A stretch of 64,000 nt of DNA from an uncultured Christensenellaceae bacterium (GTDB lineage Bacteria; Bacillota; Clostridia; Christensenellales; UMGS416), in contig CALWDW010000033.1 in assembly GCA_944376795.1 (NCBI GenBank), positions 1-64,000 of the forward strand, in the 5' to 3' direction. This document shows positions 15,358-26,027 of the stretch, piece after piece. Within the stretch, counting starts at the first letter, position 1. Each line of letters opens with the position of its first letter. The notes under the pieces were generated by a model, which ran no database searches, was not told the DNA's origin, and saw only the letters and a program-made list of their open reading frames with translations. A program made the position numbers and the translations under genes.

Positions 15358-17144
15358 CAGCACAGAATCAAAAAGCAATGGGCTATTTTTCCCTTCTGCG
15401 GCGCTGTTTCCCCATGGCGCTCAGCCCCTTCCCCTTGTTAATTGCGTTATATGTGGCGGTAGGAATCTGTCATGGCACATCGTATGTGCTGCAGACCTGG
15501 ACCACGCAGCTTTTCTTCGACGCCGTGACCCAGGCGGTGGTCCAGCCAACGCTTCTCACACACGCTATCCTCACGGCATGCCTGCTGGGCGGCAGCATGA
15601 TTCTCTCCCCCATACTGAACGGTGTCCACAATTTCATGAATAACACCATCGTGCAGCCGAAAGTGGTGGGACATCTGGAAAAACTCCTTCATGAAAAGGC
15701 CTCGCGCATTATGCCCATCAGCTTTGAAGATCCCAGTTTTCTTGATGATGTCAACAAGGCGCGCCAGGGGATGCAGCAAAGCTTTGGCATAATCGGTATT
15801 GCCGTTACGCTTTCTTGCTTCTATCTCCCCTATTTTATTGCAACAGGATTCTATCTGTGGAGCGTCAAGCCGCTGTTTGTCATCGTGATCCTCCTTCTTT
15901 TTCTCCCGCTCCTGTTAACCCAAATTGTGCGAACCAAAATCTTTTCCGAGCTTGAAGATCACGCCGCTCCGCTGCGTCGGCAATATGAGTACTATGATCG
16001 CTGTATCACCCAGAGAGAATTCTTTAAGGAAACAAGGCTCCTTGGCGGTTTTGGGTTCTTTCACCGGCTGTATCGGGATGCACTCTCCTTGTTTAATGCG
16101 GAAACCTGGAAAGCCGAGAAAAAAACTGGCCTTATCGAAATCACTCTCAAGCTTGTTACCCTTCTTGGATACGGAGGCATTCTCTACCTTATGGTTACGT
16201 CCTTACTGCATGGTGAGATCTCTGTAGGCGCCTTTAGCGCCATTTTCTCCTCCTTGGGTATGATATACAGTATTATGGAGGAAATCATCTGCCGGCATAT
16301 TGGGGAAATGACACGCAATGTGGGGGCAGTACGCAACTTCATCCGTTATGTGGATATGCCGGAGCGTCAAGGGCGTCCAACGCCCCCTGATCTATCTCAA
16401 GGGATCCGACTCGATGGCGTCAGCTTTTCCTATCCGGGAAGCGATCATGACTGCGTTCGGAATATTTCACTGGACATCCGCAGCGGAGAGACGCTGGCCA
16501 TCGTCGGGGAGAATGGCGCGGGAAAATCAACGCTGGTTCGCCTGATTACCGGTATCTACACCCCTTCTCAAGGCCATGTGTTCCTAGGCGGCCAGGATAC
16601 CTCCCAAGTGTCCTTACAAGCTCTGTTTTCCCGTACCAGCGGCGTATTTCAGCGATACCAGCAGTACAAAATGACACTCCGGGAAAATGTACAGATCAGT
16701 CAAACCCAAAAACCAGCCCGGGATTCCGACATTGCTGGCGCCCTGCATAAGGCCGACCTGGATATAAAGAACCCAAGCTTTACGCAAGGCCTAGATACCA
16801 TGCTGGGAAAAGAATTCGACGGTGTTGACCTCTCGGGGGGACAGTGGCAAAGAATTGCCATTGCACGCGGATTCTACCGGGATCACGACCTCATCGTGCT
16901 GGATGAACCCACTGCAGCCATTGATCCTGTAGAGGAAACACGCATTTACCAAAAGTTTGCCGAAATTGCGCAATCGTCCACCGCCATTCTTGTGACCCAC
17001 CGACTAGGTTCGGCCCGCATCGCTGACCGTATCGCAGTCATGGACAATGGCCGCATCGTCGAACTAGGCAGCCACGAGGAACTGATGTCGCATTGCGGAA
17101 AATACGCGAGAATGTTCCAATCCCAAGCGCAATACTATAGCTAA
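15354..17144 (+). CDS. ABC exporter half-transporter, second of a pair
   Basis: 596 residues with the same plan as its upstream partner: exporter membrane domain, then Walker A GENGAGKST (from 385), signature LSGGQWQR (from 493), Walker B VLDEPTAAID and VTHRLGSAR. Both ATP sites of the presumed heterodimer would be catalytically complete, unlike the asymmetric pair at 39.3-43.0 kb. I chose the ATG at 15354 (AAAGGAG upstream), which overlaps the stop of the first gene, over a TTG three codons earlier. It is followed closely by an intrinsic terminator. Cargo is unknown; peptides or lipids are the usual substrates of such pairs. Confidence 0.88.
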   Translation: MTAQNQKAMGYFSLLRRCFPMALSPFPLLIALYVAVGICHGTSYVLQTWTTQLFFDAVTQAVVQPTLLTHAILTACLLGGSMILSPILNGVHNFMNNTIVQPKVVGHLEKLLHEKASRIMPISFEDPSFLDDVNKARQGMQQSFGIIGIAVTLSCFYLPYFIATGFYLWSVKPLFVIVILLLFLPLLLTQIVRTKIFSELEDHAAPLRRQYEYYDRCITQREFFKETRLLGGFGFFHRLYRDALSLFNAETWKAEKKTGLIEITLKLVTLLGYGGILYLMVTSLLHGEISVGAFSAIFSSLGMIYSIMEEIICRHIGEMTRNVGAVRNFIRYVDMPERQGRPTPPDLSQGIRLDGVSFSYPGSDHDCVRNISLDIRSGETLAIVGENGAGKSTLVRLITGIYTPSQGHVFLGGQDTSQVSLQALFSRTSGVFQRYQQYKMTLRENVQISQTQKPARDSDIAGALHKADLDIKNPSFTQGLDTMLGKEFDGVDLSGGQWQRIAIARGFYRDHDLIVLDEPTAAIDPVEETRIYQKFAEIAQSSTAILVTHRLGSARIADRIAVMDNGRIVELGSHEELMSHCGKYARMFQSQAQYYS

Positions 17145-17165
17145 GGGGGCTTTATTTGTTCCTAC

Positions 17166-17197
17166 CCGGTAGACGCCGTCGTTTACCGGTTTTTTTT
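17166..17197 (+). terminator. Terminator of the ABC exporter operon
   Basis: Stem CCGGTA (17166-17171) with TACCGG (17184-17189) is followed by eight T, about 20 bases after the stop of the second ABC gene. Confidence 0.75.
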
Positions 17198-17270
17198 GCC
17201 GTATTACCTTTGCATCGCCGATAAGCATTATGCTAATATTGCATCATCAAAAGAAAGTGAGGGACGCGCA

Positions 17271-18668
17271 ATGGCTGAAATGATCCAATCCTATTACGAG
17301 AATGTTGACCCAAGCACGCTGGACAGCTATTCCACTACACCTACATATTATGTTGTGTCTACAATAGGGTATCTGATTGGTGTAAACGCCATTGAATTTC
17401 AGCGTGGAAAGCTTATGGATACCATTTTCACCCAGTTGGAAGGTCAGGCTCCCGCCAAGATCATACGTTCCTTGTGCCGGATTCGTACTGCAATCTTTCA
17501 CCACTATGGAGCCATTTACCATAAGCTTGCCTTTGAACTCCAGAATCTCAACACAATGCCAGCGTATATTGATCAGCAGGATATCTCCTACCTGGAGTCG
17601 CAGAATATCCCTATCATTAAGGCAAACTGCCAAATTGCCCCCTATATTGCGCACATTAACAAGCTCATTGCCGACCGCATTGGTGACTGCCAGGATTTCT
17701 CCCCAAACTGGCTGGAATGGAAGTATGTTCGCGACCTTTTCATCATGCCGGGCGGCCAGCAGGAAAAGAACATTCGGTCGGAAAGCAAAAAGTTCAATGC
17801 TAATCGCTCGGTGTATCCCTTTCAGTGCTACATTAACTGGACTTCCGGCAACCATGGAAACCTCCTCTACAATGATGGCAAGTTCGTTTCCCTTCTCTAC
17901 CAAGAGAACGGCGATAGCTTCCATGAATACCGTCAGGTAACCGATGCCAGCGCCCAGACAAAGAGAGGATTATACAACTTCATTATTACTCACAAGCGTA
18001 TCGCTATGGTGGTGGACTGCGAAAATGCGGATCCCTACAAGCTGTGCGCCGTGCTGAAGAATATCCATGATCTTTGCGGCGCAGATGCGGACCATGTACA
18101 GAAGATTATACTCTTTGATGATCCTCATACCGTCCATGCTTGGAGGATCTTGGACCGGTACGTATCCATCCCTGTAGAGCACGAAATGGTGGAGCGGGTC
18201 AATGACTACAAGTCCCTTGTGGATATCCGCATGACGGCAGGCACATGTAAAGAGTATTACCAAAATGGAATTGATGCCTTTCTCATCGTATCCAGCGATT
18301 CGGACTACTGGGGCTTAATCTCTGCCCTGCCAAACGTGGACTTCCTAGTACTGCTCGAATACAGCAAATGCGGCGTCAGCCTGCGCAATGCTTTGGATAG
18401 TGCGGAGATTGCCTACTGCCATATGGATGACTTTGCTACCGGCGCCATTGACGATATCCGCATGGGTGCGTTGCGAAGAGAGATGGAATCCTACCTTGAG
18501 GAAAACTTCCATTTGGACATTCCTGATATGCTGGAAAAACTCCTATTCCAGGCAAGAATGGAGCTTTCTCCAACCGAACGGGAAAACTTCATACGCAAGT
18601 ATGTACGCACCCTCCGCCTAGCCTTTGATGATGAAGGGCACGGCCGTTTAGAAATCGTTCGTAGCTGA
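17271..18668 (+). CDS. NYN (PIN-like nuclease fold) domain protein
   Basis: A 465-residue cytosolic protein. The N-terminal 240 residues have no family I recognise. From about residue 240 the NYN fold appears: AMVVDCENADPYKL (first acidic site), KIILFDDPH, VDIRMTAGTCKEYYQ, then the conserved VSSDSDYWGLI with two aspartates and LEYSKCGVSL. In NYN/PIN proteins these acidic residues bind metal and cut RNA, so an RNase acting on an unknown RNA is inferred. The ATG at 17271 is preceded by GTGAGGGA; upstream in-frame codons lie in the terminator region. It is a single gene between two terminator-like hairpins. The N-terminal half may select the target. Confidence 0.75.
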   Translation: MAEMIQSYYENVDPSTLDSYSTTPTYYVVSTIGYLIGVNAIEFQRGKLMDTIFTQLEGQAPAKIIRSLCRIRTAIFHHYGAIYHKLAFELQNLNTMPAYIDQQDISYLESQNIPIIKANCQIAPYIAHINKLIADRIGDCQDFSPNWLEWKYVRDLFIMPGGQQEKNIRSESKKFNANRSVYPFQCYINWTSGNHGNLLYNDGKFVSLLYQENGDSFHEYRQVTDASAQTKRGLYNFIITHKRIAMVVDCENADPYKLCAVLKNIHDLCGADADHVQKIILFDDPHTVHAWRILDRYVSIPVEHEMVERVNDYKSLVDIRMTAGTCKEYYQNGIDAFLIVSSDSDYWGLISALPNVDFLVLLEYSKCGVSLRNALDSAEIAYCHMDDFATGAIDDIRMGALRREMESYLEENFHLDIPDMLEKLLFQARMELSPTERENFIRKYVRTLRLAFDDEGHGRLEIVRS

Positions 18669-18764
18669 CGCCTGGTCCTTGCTGCGGACATCCCCGTAGC
18701 ATCCTTGTAAGGTTCCCTTGGCGGCGTGCCGAAAAAGAATCGTAGGGTTCTCAAAACAAACACG

Positions 18765-18794
18765 GCAGGACAGTTCTTCAAAGGGCTGTCCTGC
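18765..18794 (+). terminator. Hairpin after the NYN gene
   Basis: A perfect 9-bp stem GCAGGACAG (18765-18773) with CTGTCCTGC (18786-18794) has a 12-base loop. The following TACTTTAGG is only weakly T-rich, so this is a possible rather than certain terminator. Confidence 0.45.
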
Positions 18795-18938
18795 TACTTT
18801 AGGCTTTAAGATTGATTCGCAAACCGCCCTTGATGTTTGGATCAGCCCGGTGTCTTTTTTAGCTGTGTATGGTTTTGCTTGGATGCCGCTTATTCTCCCT
18901 GCAGACACTAATTAGGCCGTTTCGCAGACCAATAGAAT

Positions 18939-18974
18939 GGGAGCGCTGCAGTGTCTTTATTCTGCAACGCTCCC
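18939..18974 (-). terminator. Hairpin at the end of the pyr operon
   Basis: A 13-bp stem with one G-T pair (18939-18951 with 18962-18974, core GGGAGCG/CGCTCCC) has a 10-base loop. It lies 100 bases past the pyrD stop. The downstream T run on the minus strand is weak (ATTCTATT). Confidence 0.5.
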
Positions 18975-19073
18975 GTCGTTTGCTGCCTCGGTTCGCATAG
19001 AATCTCTTTTCACGAGAAGAGGATGCATTCTAGCCCCCAGCCTAAGCTGGCGCCCACATCCTTCGCTTTTCGT

Positions 19074-19985
19074 TTATATCCGAAGAGCTCCAATCAAATC
19101 GGTAACCTTTTCCACACCGTAACGCTCCATGTAGGAGTCAATGCCGCGGATCACTTCACGACAGGTTGTGGGCGACATAAGGTTTCCTGTTCCTACCATC
19201 ACAGCGGTGGCCCCAGCAAGCAGGAATTGCACTGCATCTTCACCGGTCAAAATCCCGCCAATGCCCACAATGGGAATTTTGACAACCTGTGCCGCCTGAT
19301 AAACCATGCGCACAGCCACTGGGCGCACAGCAGGTCCCGAAAGACCTCCCGTTATATTTCCCAGCACAGGACGGCGGGTGTGGACGTCAATAACCATGCC
19401 CGTCAGCGTATTGATCATACTCAGGGCATCTGCCCCAGCTTCCTCTGCCGCCAGCGCCACTTCCCGAATATCAACGACATTGGGGGAAAGCTTGACAATC
19501 ATGGGCTGTTTCGCGCAGGCCTTTGCCTCACGAACTACCTCCCGTACCGCCTCGGGTCTGGCACCGAAGGCTACGCCTCCCTCTTTGACATTCGGGCAGG
19601 ATATATTCAACTCAATGAGATCAATTTTGGCATCACGCAGCTTGGTAACCACGGTGCAGTACTCTTCAATGGATGAACCTGCTACATTGGCAATCAGCGT
19701 CGCGCCCGATTTCTCCAGCCTTGGCATCTCGTTGGCCAAGAAAGCATCAATGCCAGGATTCTGCAGCCCCACGCTATTTAGATTGCCCGAAGGGGTCTCA
19801 GTAATGCGCGGTGGCGGATTTCCTTCCCGTGGTGTAGCTGTAAGAGCCTTGAGGGAAATGCCCCCCAGCTCACGGAGAGAAATGTAGACGGAATATTCCT
19901 TTCCATATCCAAAGGTGCCGGAAGCAGCAATCACCGGGTTCTTCAGTGTTACGCCACAGAGATTGACCGATAAATCACGGCTCAT
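19074..19985 (-). CDS. pyrD: Dihydroorotate dehydrogenase, class 1B catalytic subunit
   Basis: Oxidises dihydroorotate to orotate; the NAD-linked class 1B form works as a PyrD2-PyrK2 complex in the cytosol. 303 residues, with VIAASGTFGYG (FMN), NSVGLQNPG and the catalytic cysteine C130 in LNISCPN, which marks class 1 enzymes (class 2 has serine). VGIGGI and VGTGNL near the C-terminus are the FMN phosphate loops. It overlaps the pyrK stop/start by four bases and is the last gene of the pyr operon. The required partner, an electron-transfer subunit, is the adjacent upstream gene, which settles class 1B over fumarate-linked class 1A. Confidence 0.96.
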   Translation of the reverse strand: MSRDLSVNLCGVTLKNPVIAASGTFGYGKEYSVYISLRELGGISLKALTATPREGNPPPRITETPSGNLNSVGLQNPGIDAFLANEMPRLEKSGATLIANVAGSSIEEYCTVVTKLRDAKIDLIELNISCPNVKEGGVAFGARPEAVREVVREAKACAKQPMIVKLSPNVVDIREVALAAEEAGADALSMINTLTGMVIDVHTRRPVLGNITGGLSGPAVRPVAVRMVYQAAQVVKIPIVGIGGILTGEDAVQFLLAGATAVMVGTGNLMSPTTCREVIRGIDSYMERYGVEKVTDLIGALRI

Positions 19986-20761
19986 AGTTCCACCTCCCGA
20001 ATTTCGAATACGGGCCCATCCAGGCAGACCCGCCGGTAGTGCCAGTTATCCCCTTCCTTTACCTTACAGGAACAGGTATAGCATCCTCCAATGCCGCAGC
20101 CCATGTGCTGCTCCAGGGAAACATAGCAAGGAACTTGCGGATAATTCTCCATCACCTTTCCGAGCGCTTTGAACATAGGCGTAGGGCCGCACGCAAAGAC
20201 CGCATCATAAGGTGCTTTTTCCATTTCCTTATTCAACAGATCCGTGACGAAACCCTTCGTGCCCAGTGTTCCGTCGTCACTGGCCAGATGCACGGCATGC
20301 GCCGCTTTGACAAAGCAGTCCACAGCATAGGCGTAATCTTTCCCACGGAATCCTAGGAAAGCGTCGGCTTCTACCCCGGAAAAACGCTGCAGTATGGTGT
20401 ACAGCGGCGCAACTCCCAAGCCTCCACCCACCAACGCGATGCGCTTAGCGCCTTCAGGAAGCTCAAAGCCGCGTCCCAGAGGGCCCAACACATTCAGTTG
20501 ATCTCCTTCCTTGACGTCGGTAATGGCTTGGGTTCCTTCCCCCTTCCGCTGAATAATCAGCTTCATGATCTGGGACTGGGGATCGGCAGCATGAATGCTG
20601 ATCGGCCGACGCAACACCATCTCCGGATGACCCGGAACCTTAATATGGACAAACTTTCCGGGCATAATAGGCCGCTTGGCCGCTTCAGTTTTTAGCACCA
20701 GGGCGTAGGTATCAATCGCCACCTTCTCACAAGCGAGCACAATGGCAGTGGTTTCCATCAT
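19982..20761 (-). CDS. pyrK: Dihydroorotate dehydrogenase electron-transfer subunit
   Basis: Carries electrons from PyrD's FMN to NAD through FAD and a [2Fe-2S] cluster. 259 residues from the chosen start: an FAD-binding barrel with RRPISIH (51-57), a nucleotide-binding half with VGGGLGVAPL (111-120) and FACGPTPM (189-196), and four cluster cysteines at 222, 227, 230 and 246 (C-x4-C-x2-C-x15-C), as expected for PyrK. The start at 20761 is preferred because GAGGAGG, formed by the last codons of carB, lies nine bases before it; an upstream in-frame ATG would precede this site. It is tightly packed between carB and pyrD. Confidence 0.95.
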   Translation of the reverse strand: MMETTAIVLACEKVAIDTYALVLKTEAAKRPIMPGKFVHIKVPGHPEMVLRRPISIHAADPQSQIMKLIIQRKGEGTQAITDVKEGDQLNVLGPLGRGFELPEGAKRIALVGGGLGVAPLYTILQRFSGVEADAFLGFRGKDYAYAVDCFVKAAHAVHLASDDGTLGTKGFVTDLLNKEMEKAPYDAVFACGPTPMFKALGKVMENYPQVPCYVSLEQHMGCGIGGCYTCSCKVKEGDNWHYRRVCLDGPVFEIREVEL

Positions 20762-20765
20762 GGGC

Positions 20766-23700
20766 TTAATCCTCCTCAAAGGTTATTTCATGCAGACCCA
20801 AAGGCAAGAGTTCCTGTTCGCTCTTCCCAAACTTGATGGCCTGGACCAGGGCGTGCGCCGTATCCAGCGACGTGAGGCATGGTACCTTGTATTCTACGGC
20901 CATACGGCGCAGCTTGAATCCGTCCCGATCTGGATTGCGGCCCTTGGTTGGGGTATTAATAATTAGGACAAACTCACCATTGCGCAGCATGGTCTCTATA
21001 TTCTGCCCTTCCCCATCAAAACCATTCAAGCTGTTGGCAGGAACATAGCTGCGGTTAAGCGCATAAGCTGAGCCCGGCGTGGCATACAAAGTGAAGCCCA
21101 TGCTGGCCAGTTCTTCACCAAGGCGCACCATTTCCTGTTTATCGGAATTTGCACAGGAGAGGAGCACGTTACCACTGTGGGGCAGCTTCATGCCAGAAGC
21201 AATTAGGCCCTTCAGCACGGCTTCCGCATAGGTGCGCGACATGCCCAGGACTTCACCAGTGGACTTCATCTCCGGTCCCAGGCTCACTTCTAAGGCCGGT
21301 AACTTCTCAAACGAAAATACCGGAACCTTGATAGCGTAAATATCACCGCTCTTATGGAGACCGCTGTGATATCCTTGCTCTTTCAAGGAAATACCCAGAG
21401 AACACCGTGTGGCCAAATCTACCATAGGAATCCCTGTGACCTTACTGATATAGGGAACCGTACGGGAAGAGCGAGGATTCACCTCAATAACGTAGAGACG
21501 GTCTTCATACACGATGTATTGGATATTGATCATGCCCTTGACGTGGAGTTCCCTCGCCAAATCCATCGTCACATTAACCACGCGCTCGGTCATCCGGCGG
21601 GAAAGAGACTGTGCCGGGTAAATGGAGATACTGTCGCCCGAGTGTACACCCGCGCGTTCCACGTGCTCCATGATGCCCGGAATTAGCACATCCACCCCAT
21701 CGCTAATGGCATCCACCTCAATTTCCTTGCCCATGATGTACTTGTCCACCAGGATCGGATGCTCCGGAATGCCATAACGATTGATGATCTGCATGTACTC
21801 ACGGATATCATTCTCGCTGGAGGCAATTTCCATACCCTGGCCGCCCAGAACATAGCTAGGCCGAACCAGTACAGGGTAACCAAGTTTTTCCGCTGCCTCA
21901 ACGGCTTCTTCTTCGGTAAATACTGTACTTCCCTTCGGACGCGCAATCTCCAAGCGCTCCAACAGTTCATCGAACTCTTCGCGGTCTTCCGCGGCGTTGA
22001 TATCCTCCAGGCTGGTTCCAAGGATGGGATATCCCATCTCCACTACCGACTTGGCCAGCTTAATAGCTGTCTGTCCGCCGAACTGTACCATGACCCCTAC
22101 AGGCTTTTCGATTTCCAGTACATTCTGCACTTCCTCGGGGGTAAGCGGTTCAAAGTAAAGGCGGTGGGCCGTATCAAAGTCTGTCGATACGGTTTCCGGA
22201 TTATTATTGATAATAACCGTGTCATATCCTGCCTGGCGAAGAGCCCAAACGGCATGTACCGAACAGTAGTCAAATTCAACACCCTGTCCAATGCGAATGG
22301 GCCCGGATCCCAGCACCACTACGGTAGGATGGCCGGAATTGGAAGCCTCGTTCTCCACATCATACGTGGAATAGTAGTAAGGTGTCTCCGCATCAAATTC
22401 TGCACCGCAGGTATCCACCATCTTAAAGGTGGGAAGCACCCCCATTGCGGTGCGCATCTTGCGGATCTCCCTTTCGGTCAGCCCGGTCCACTTCGCGATG
22501 GCCTTATCGGCAAAACCCATGCGCTTAAGAGCGCGCATATTTTCTCGCGTCAGATAGTTGGCGCCTTGGGCTTTGACTGCCTCTTCAGCCAGTACGATCT
22601 TTTGCAGTTTATAAAGATACCACGGGTCAATTTTGGTGATATCATAAATATGCTGTGGGCTCACGCCGCGGCGCAGGGCCTCGGTCACCACAAACATTCT
22701 CTCGTCACTCTGCCAATGTAGCAGGCGTTCAATGTCTTCGTCCGTGCAAACAGCGGCATCCCGAAACTCCAGCGATACCAAGCCTAGTTCCAAGGAACGC
22801 ACAGCTTTCAGGAACGCCATCTCAAAGTTGGCTCCGATAGCCATCACTTCGCCGGTCGCCTTCATCCTGGTTCCAAGTGTCTTCTCTGCTTTGGTAAACT
22901 TATCAAAGGGCCAACGTGGGAACTTGATAACTACATAGTCAATCGTTGGCTCAAAGCAGGCATAGGTCTTTCCGGTCACGGCATTGAGGATCTCATCCAG
23001 GCCATATCCCAGCGCTATACGGGTTGCAACCTTCGCAATGGGATACCCTGTTGCCTTACTGGCCAGTGCGGAAGAACGGCTGAGCCGCGGATTGACCTCG
23101 ATGACATAGTATTGCATTGAATCGGTATCCAGTGCGAACTGAACATTGCAGCCGCCCTCGATCTTAAGGGCTCGAATGATATTGATGGCGCTGGAGCGCA
23201 GCATTTGGTACTCGGGATCCCGAAGGGTTTGGGCAGGAGCCACTACGATGGAATCACCCGTATGAATGCCTACAGGGTCCACGTTTTCCATAGAGCAGAT
23301 GGTAATGCAGTTGTCTTTGGCGTCCCGCATAACCTCAAACTCAATTTCCTTCCAACCAGCCACAGACTTTTCAATGAGGTTCTGTCCCACCCGGCTCATC
23401 CGCAGTCCGTCAGCGCAGATACGAGCCAACTCCTCAGGATTGGAGGCAATGCCGCCGCCTGTTCCTCCTAAGGTATAGGCGGGACGCACAATAACCGGGT
23501 ATCCTACCTGATCGGCAAACTCCATAGCTGTGTCTACATCGTGAACGATTACTGACTCAATGCAGGGCTCACCAATCTGCTGCATGGTGGTTTTGAACCC
23601 TTCGCGGTCCTCGGCGCGGTAAATAGTTTCCACAGTTGTACCCAGCAGGCGCACGTGCATCTCGTCCAAGAATCCGCTCTCTGCCAGTTCCATGGCTACG

Positions 23701-23990
23701 TTCAGGCCGGTTTGGCCGCCCAACGTGGGCAGAATCGAGTCCGGGCGTTCTTTACGGATGACGCTTTTGACCACTTCGGGGGTCAGCGGCTCCAGATAAA
23801 CTTTATCAGCAATATTGGGATCGGTCATAATGGTCGCCGGGTTCGAGTTCACGAGAACCACCTCGACGCCTTCGTCCTTCAGCGCGCGGCAGGCCTGGGT
23901 TCCCGCGTAATCGAACTCCGCAGCCTGCCCAATGATGATCGGGCCGGAACCAATAACCAGTACCTTTTTGATCGACATATCACGAGGCAT
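20766..23990 (-). CDS. carB: Carbamoyl-phosphate synthase, large subunit
   Basis: Makes carbamoyl phosphate from bicarbonate, two ATP and ammonia tunnelled from CarA. 1074 residues, normal length, with the two homologous ATP-grasp halves: [19 protein letters not shown] near residue 12 (split [11 protein letters not shown] and AEFDYAG) and [17 protein letters not shown] near 560; GGTGGGIA and GGQGMEIA are the phosphate loops. The C-terminal 140 residues form the MGS-type allosteric domain. The product feeds both PyrB and ArgF, and this is the only carbamoyl-phosphate synthase in the window. It starts at the ATG with AAAGGAGG upstream, 13 bases after carA. Confidence 0.97.
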   Translation of the reverse strand: MPRDMSIKKVLVIGSGPIIIGQAAEFDYAGTQACRALKDEGVEVVLVNSNPATIMTDPNIADKVYLEPLTPEVVKSVIRKERPDSILPTLGGQTGLNVAMELAESGFLDEMHVRLLGTTVETIYRAEDREGFKTTMQQIGEPCIESVIVHDVDTAMEFADQVGYPVIVRPAYTLGGTGGGIASNPEELARICADGLRMSRVGQNLIEKSVAGWKEIEFEVMRDAKDNCITICSMENVDPVGIHTGDSIVVAPAQTLRDPEYQMLRSSAINIIRALKIEGGCNVQFALDTDSMQYYVIEVNPRLSRSSALASKATGYPIAKVATRIALGYGLDEILNAVTGKTYACFEPTIDYVVIKFPRWPFDKFTKAEKTLGTRMKATGEVMAIGANFEMAFLKAVRSLELGLVSLEFRDAAVCTDEDIERLLHWQSDERMFVVTEALRRGVSPQHIYDITKIDPWYLYKLQKIVLAEEAVKAQGANYLTRENMRALKRMGFADKAIAKWTGLTEREIRKMRTAMGVLPTFKMVDTCGAEFDAETPYYYSTYDVENEASNSGHPTVVVLGSGPIRIGQGVEFDYCSVHAVWALRQAGYDTVIINNNPETVSTDFDTAHRLYFEPLTPEEVQNVLEIEKPVGVMVQFGGQTAIKLAKSVVEMGYPILGTSLEDINAAEDREEFDELLERLEIARPKGSTVFTEEEAVEAAEKLGYPVLVRPSYVLGGQGMEIASSENDIREYMQIINRYGIPEHPILVDKYIMGKEIEVDAISDGVDVLIPGIMEHVERAGVHSGDSISIYPAQSLSRRMTERVVNVTMDLARELHVKGMINIQYIVYEDRLYVIEVNPRSSRTVPYISKVTGIPMVDLATRCSLGISLKEQGYHSGLHKSGDIYAIKVPVFSFEKLPALEVSLGPEMKSTGEVLGMSRTYAEAVLKGLIASGMKLPHSGNVLLSCANSDKQEMVRLGEELASMGFTLYATPGSAYALNRSYVPANSLNGFDGEGQNIETMLRNGEFVLIINTPTKGRNPDRDGFKLRRMAVEYKVPCLTSLDTAHALVQAIKFGKSEQELLPLGLHEITFEED

Positions 23991-24003
23991 GAGCAGCCCT
24001 CCT

Positions 24004-25062
24004 TTACTTACAACGCTTGATCAGTTCCAGATAATCGTCAAACAACCACGCGGTATCCCGTGGACCCGGACTGGCTTCAGGATGGAACTGCACGGTAAAG
24101 GCCGGAAAATCCTTATATCGCAAACCTTCCACCGTCTGATCATTCCAGCTGCGCATAGAGACTTCCATACCTGCAGGGAGGTTTTCATCATCTACGGCAT
24201 AGCCATGGTTCTGACTCGTGATATAAACGCGATCCTTCGCGAGATCCTTTACCGGGTGGTTGGAACCTCGATGCCCGAAGTCTAGCTTCTTAGTGGTCGC
24301 CCCATTTGCTAAGGCAAAAATGGAGTGTCCCATGCAGATCCCGAAGGTCGGCTTCTTGCCAATCAGGTGGCGGACATTTTCAATGATCTGGGTGTTCACA
24401 GCCGGATTCCCCGGGCCGTTAACCAGCATAAAGCCATCGTGTTCTCCCGCCAGGATCTCCTCCGGATCCGTAAGCGCCGGATAGACGGTCAAGGCACAGT
24501 GACGCTTGCGCAAAGATGACAGAATAGAAGCTTTAACGCCAAAATCCAGCACGCCGATGCTGTAGCCGTCGCCCGGAATTTCAAATTTCTCCGGGCAGGT
24601 TACCTTCTCGATAGGACGGCCCATATCGAACGCCTTCATCTTGGCGATTTGCTCAGCCGTTGCCGGCTGCTGGGTAATGATACCGTTAAAGCTGCCCTTA
24701 ACACGCAGCATCCTTGTCAGCGCCCGCGTATCGATACCCTGGATGCCCACGATCTTATGCCGGGTAAGATAATCGTTAAGGCTGCCGGCACTGTACCAAT
24801 TGCTGGGTGCTTCACAGATTTCCCGTGCTATAATGCCGCGGATCTGCGGCTTTTTGGATTCGGGGTCCTCCCAGTTAAATCCGATATTTCCAATCAGGGG
24901 ATACGTAAACATAACGATCTGCCCATAAAAGCTGGGATCCGTCAATCCTTCCAGGTATCCCGTCATGCCGGTCGTAAATACGACCTCTCCCACTGCTTCA
25001 TCGATCGCTCCAAAGGATTCCCCTTCAAAAACCGTCCCGTCCGAGAGCGTTAGATAGGCCAT
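24004..25062 (-). CDS. carA: Carbamoyl-phosphate synthase, small (glutaminase) subunit
   Basis: A class I glutamine amidotransferase that hydrolyses glutamine and passes ammonia to CarB. 352 residues: an N-terminal CarA-specific domain ([16 protein letters not shown] at about 30-45, TYPLIGNIG) and a C-terminal glutaminase with the nucleophile C243 in GICMGHS and the H327/E329 pair in FHPEASPGP. Gene order carA-carB and short spacing are as usual. Its place inside a PyrR-controlled operon means carbamoyl phosphate supply should follow pyrimidine demand. Confidence 0.97.
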   Translation of the reverse strand: MAYLTLSDGTVFEGESFGAIDEAVGEVVFTTGMTGYLEGLTDPSFYGQIVMFTYPLIGNIGFNWEDPESKKPQIRGIIAREICEAPSNWYSAGSLNDYLTRHKIVGIQGIDTRALTRMLRVKGSFNGIITQQPATAEQIAKMKAFDMGRPIEKVTCPEKFEIPGDGYSIGVLDFGVKASILSSLRKRHCALTVYPALTDPEEILAGEHDGFMLVNGPGNPAVNTQIIENVRHLIGKKPTFGICMGHSIFALANGATTKKLDFGHRGSNHPVKDLAKDRVYITSQNHGYAVDDENLPAGMEVSMRSWNDQTVEGLRYKDFPAFTVQFHPEASPGPRDTAWLFDDYLELIKRCK

Positions 25063-25079
25063 GGTATTCCTCCTATATT

Positions 25080-25991
25080 CTAGCGGGCAGCCAATGCCTG
25101 CATAATATCGTCACGCATGCGCAGAGCCTCCCGGCGGGCGGCCGCAGCAAAGTCTTGGGTGTCCTGCTTCTTCCAAGCGCAAAGCAGAGACCGAGAAGCA
25201 TTAACCACCGCACCGCGTCCTTCCATATCGAACATCCCTGCCAAATCCTTCCCCGAAGCTCCCTGGGCGCCATATCCGGGAAGCAGGAAGAAGGTATGCG
25301 GCATTCTCTGCCGCAGCGCAGCACCCTGCGCAGGATGGGTCGCACCGACTACGGCCCCTGCGCGATTGTATCCATACCGGCCTTCGCTGCCCTGTCCCCA
25401 GGCAATCACCCGGTCGGCCACGGCTTCATATACCGTTCGCCCATCCGACAACACCATATCCTGAAGCTCGCTGGAGGACGGATTGGATGTTTTGACCAGC
25501 ACAAAAATCCCCTTGTCCTCCTCTTGGCAGACCTTCATGAAGGGTATGATACCGTCACTTCCCAAATAAGGGTTCACCGTCGCAAAATCTGTCGGAAATC
25601 CGGCAAACTCTGTTCCATCCAGCGGCGTTCTGCCCAGGTGGGCCATGGCGTACGCCTCGCTTGTTGCCCCGATATCATTGCGCTTCACATCGGATATGAC
25701 TACCATACCCGCCGCTTTTGCCATCTGGCAGGTATCCCGGAAGGCTTGCATTCCGGCCAATCCCAGCATCTCATAATAGGCAACCTGCACCTTAACGCAG
25801 GGTATGATATCCCTCAGCGCCGCAACAAGCTGGGTATTGTATGCCAAGATCGCTTCTGCCGCCCCTTGCGGCGTCGTCCCATCAAACTGGGATTGGAAGC
25901 TTGCCGGAAGATACTCCCATCGGGTATCCAGCCCCAAGGCTGTCGGGTTCTTTGCTGCGTCAATGGCTTCAATCAAGGTATCCACAATCAT
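25080..25991 (-). CDS. pyrF: Orotidine-5'-phosphate decarboxylase, type 2
   Basis: Decarboxylates OMP to UMP, the last step of de novo pyrimidine synthesis. About 303 residues, longer than the 230-residue classical form, matching the type 2 subfamily. The catalytic K-rich motif is ISDVKRNDIG (D-x-K-x-x-D). ALGLDTRW near the N-terminus and LLPGYGAQG with a late NASRS phosphate-binding segment are also visible. I chose the ATG at 25991 over the one at 26000 because AGAGGTG stands eight bases before it. Its place between pyrC and carA is typical of clostridial pyr operons. pyrE is not seen here and must be elsewhere. Confidence 0.95.
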   Translation of the reverse strand: MIVDTLIEAIDAAKNPTALGLDTRWEYLPASFQSQFDGTTPQGAAEAILAYNTQLVAALRDIIPCVKVQVAYYEMLGLAGMQAFRDTCQMAKAAGMVVISDVKRNDIGATSEAYAMAHLGRTPLDGTEFAGFPTDFATVNPYLGSDGIIPFMKVCQEEDKGIFVLVKTSNPSSSELQDMVLSDGRTVYEAVADRVIAWGQGSEGRYGYNRAGAVVGATHPAQGAALRQRMPHTFFLLPGYGAQGASGKDLAGMFDMEGRGAVVNASRSLLCAWKKQDTQDFAAAARREALRMRDDIMQALAAR

Positions 25992-26027
25992 TTCATACAC
26001 CTCTTCATAAATATACCATATCTCGCA

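Larger units (their letters stand above)
18669..19073. other. Non-coding gap between NYN gene and pyrD, convergent
   Basis: About 400 bases with no supported gene. Two hairpins (18765-18794 and 18939-18974, listed separately) are placed where the two converging transcripts should end. Confidence 0.6.

Noticed and set aside
21759-22721. Plus-strand open frame of 320 codons opposite carB
   Set aside because: Antisense shadow of carB, which is conserved along its entire length.
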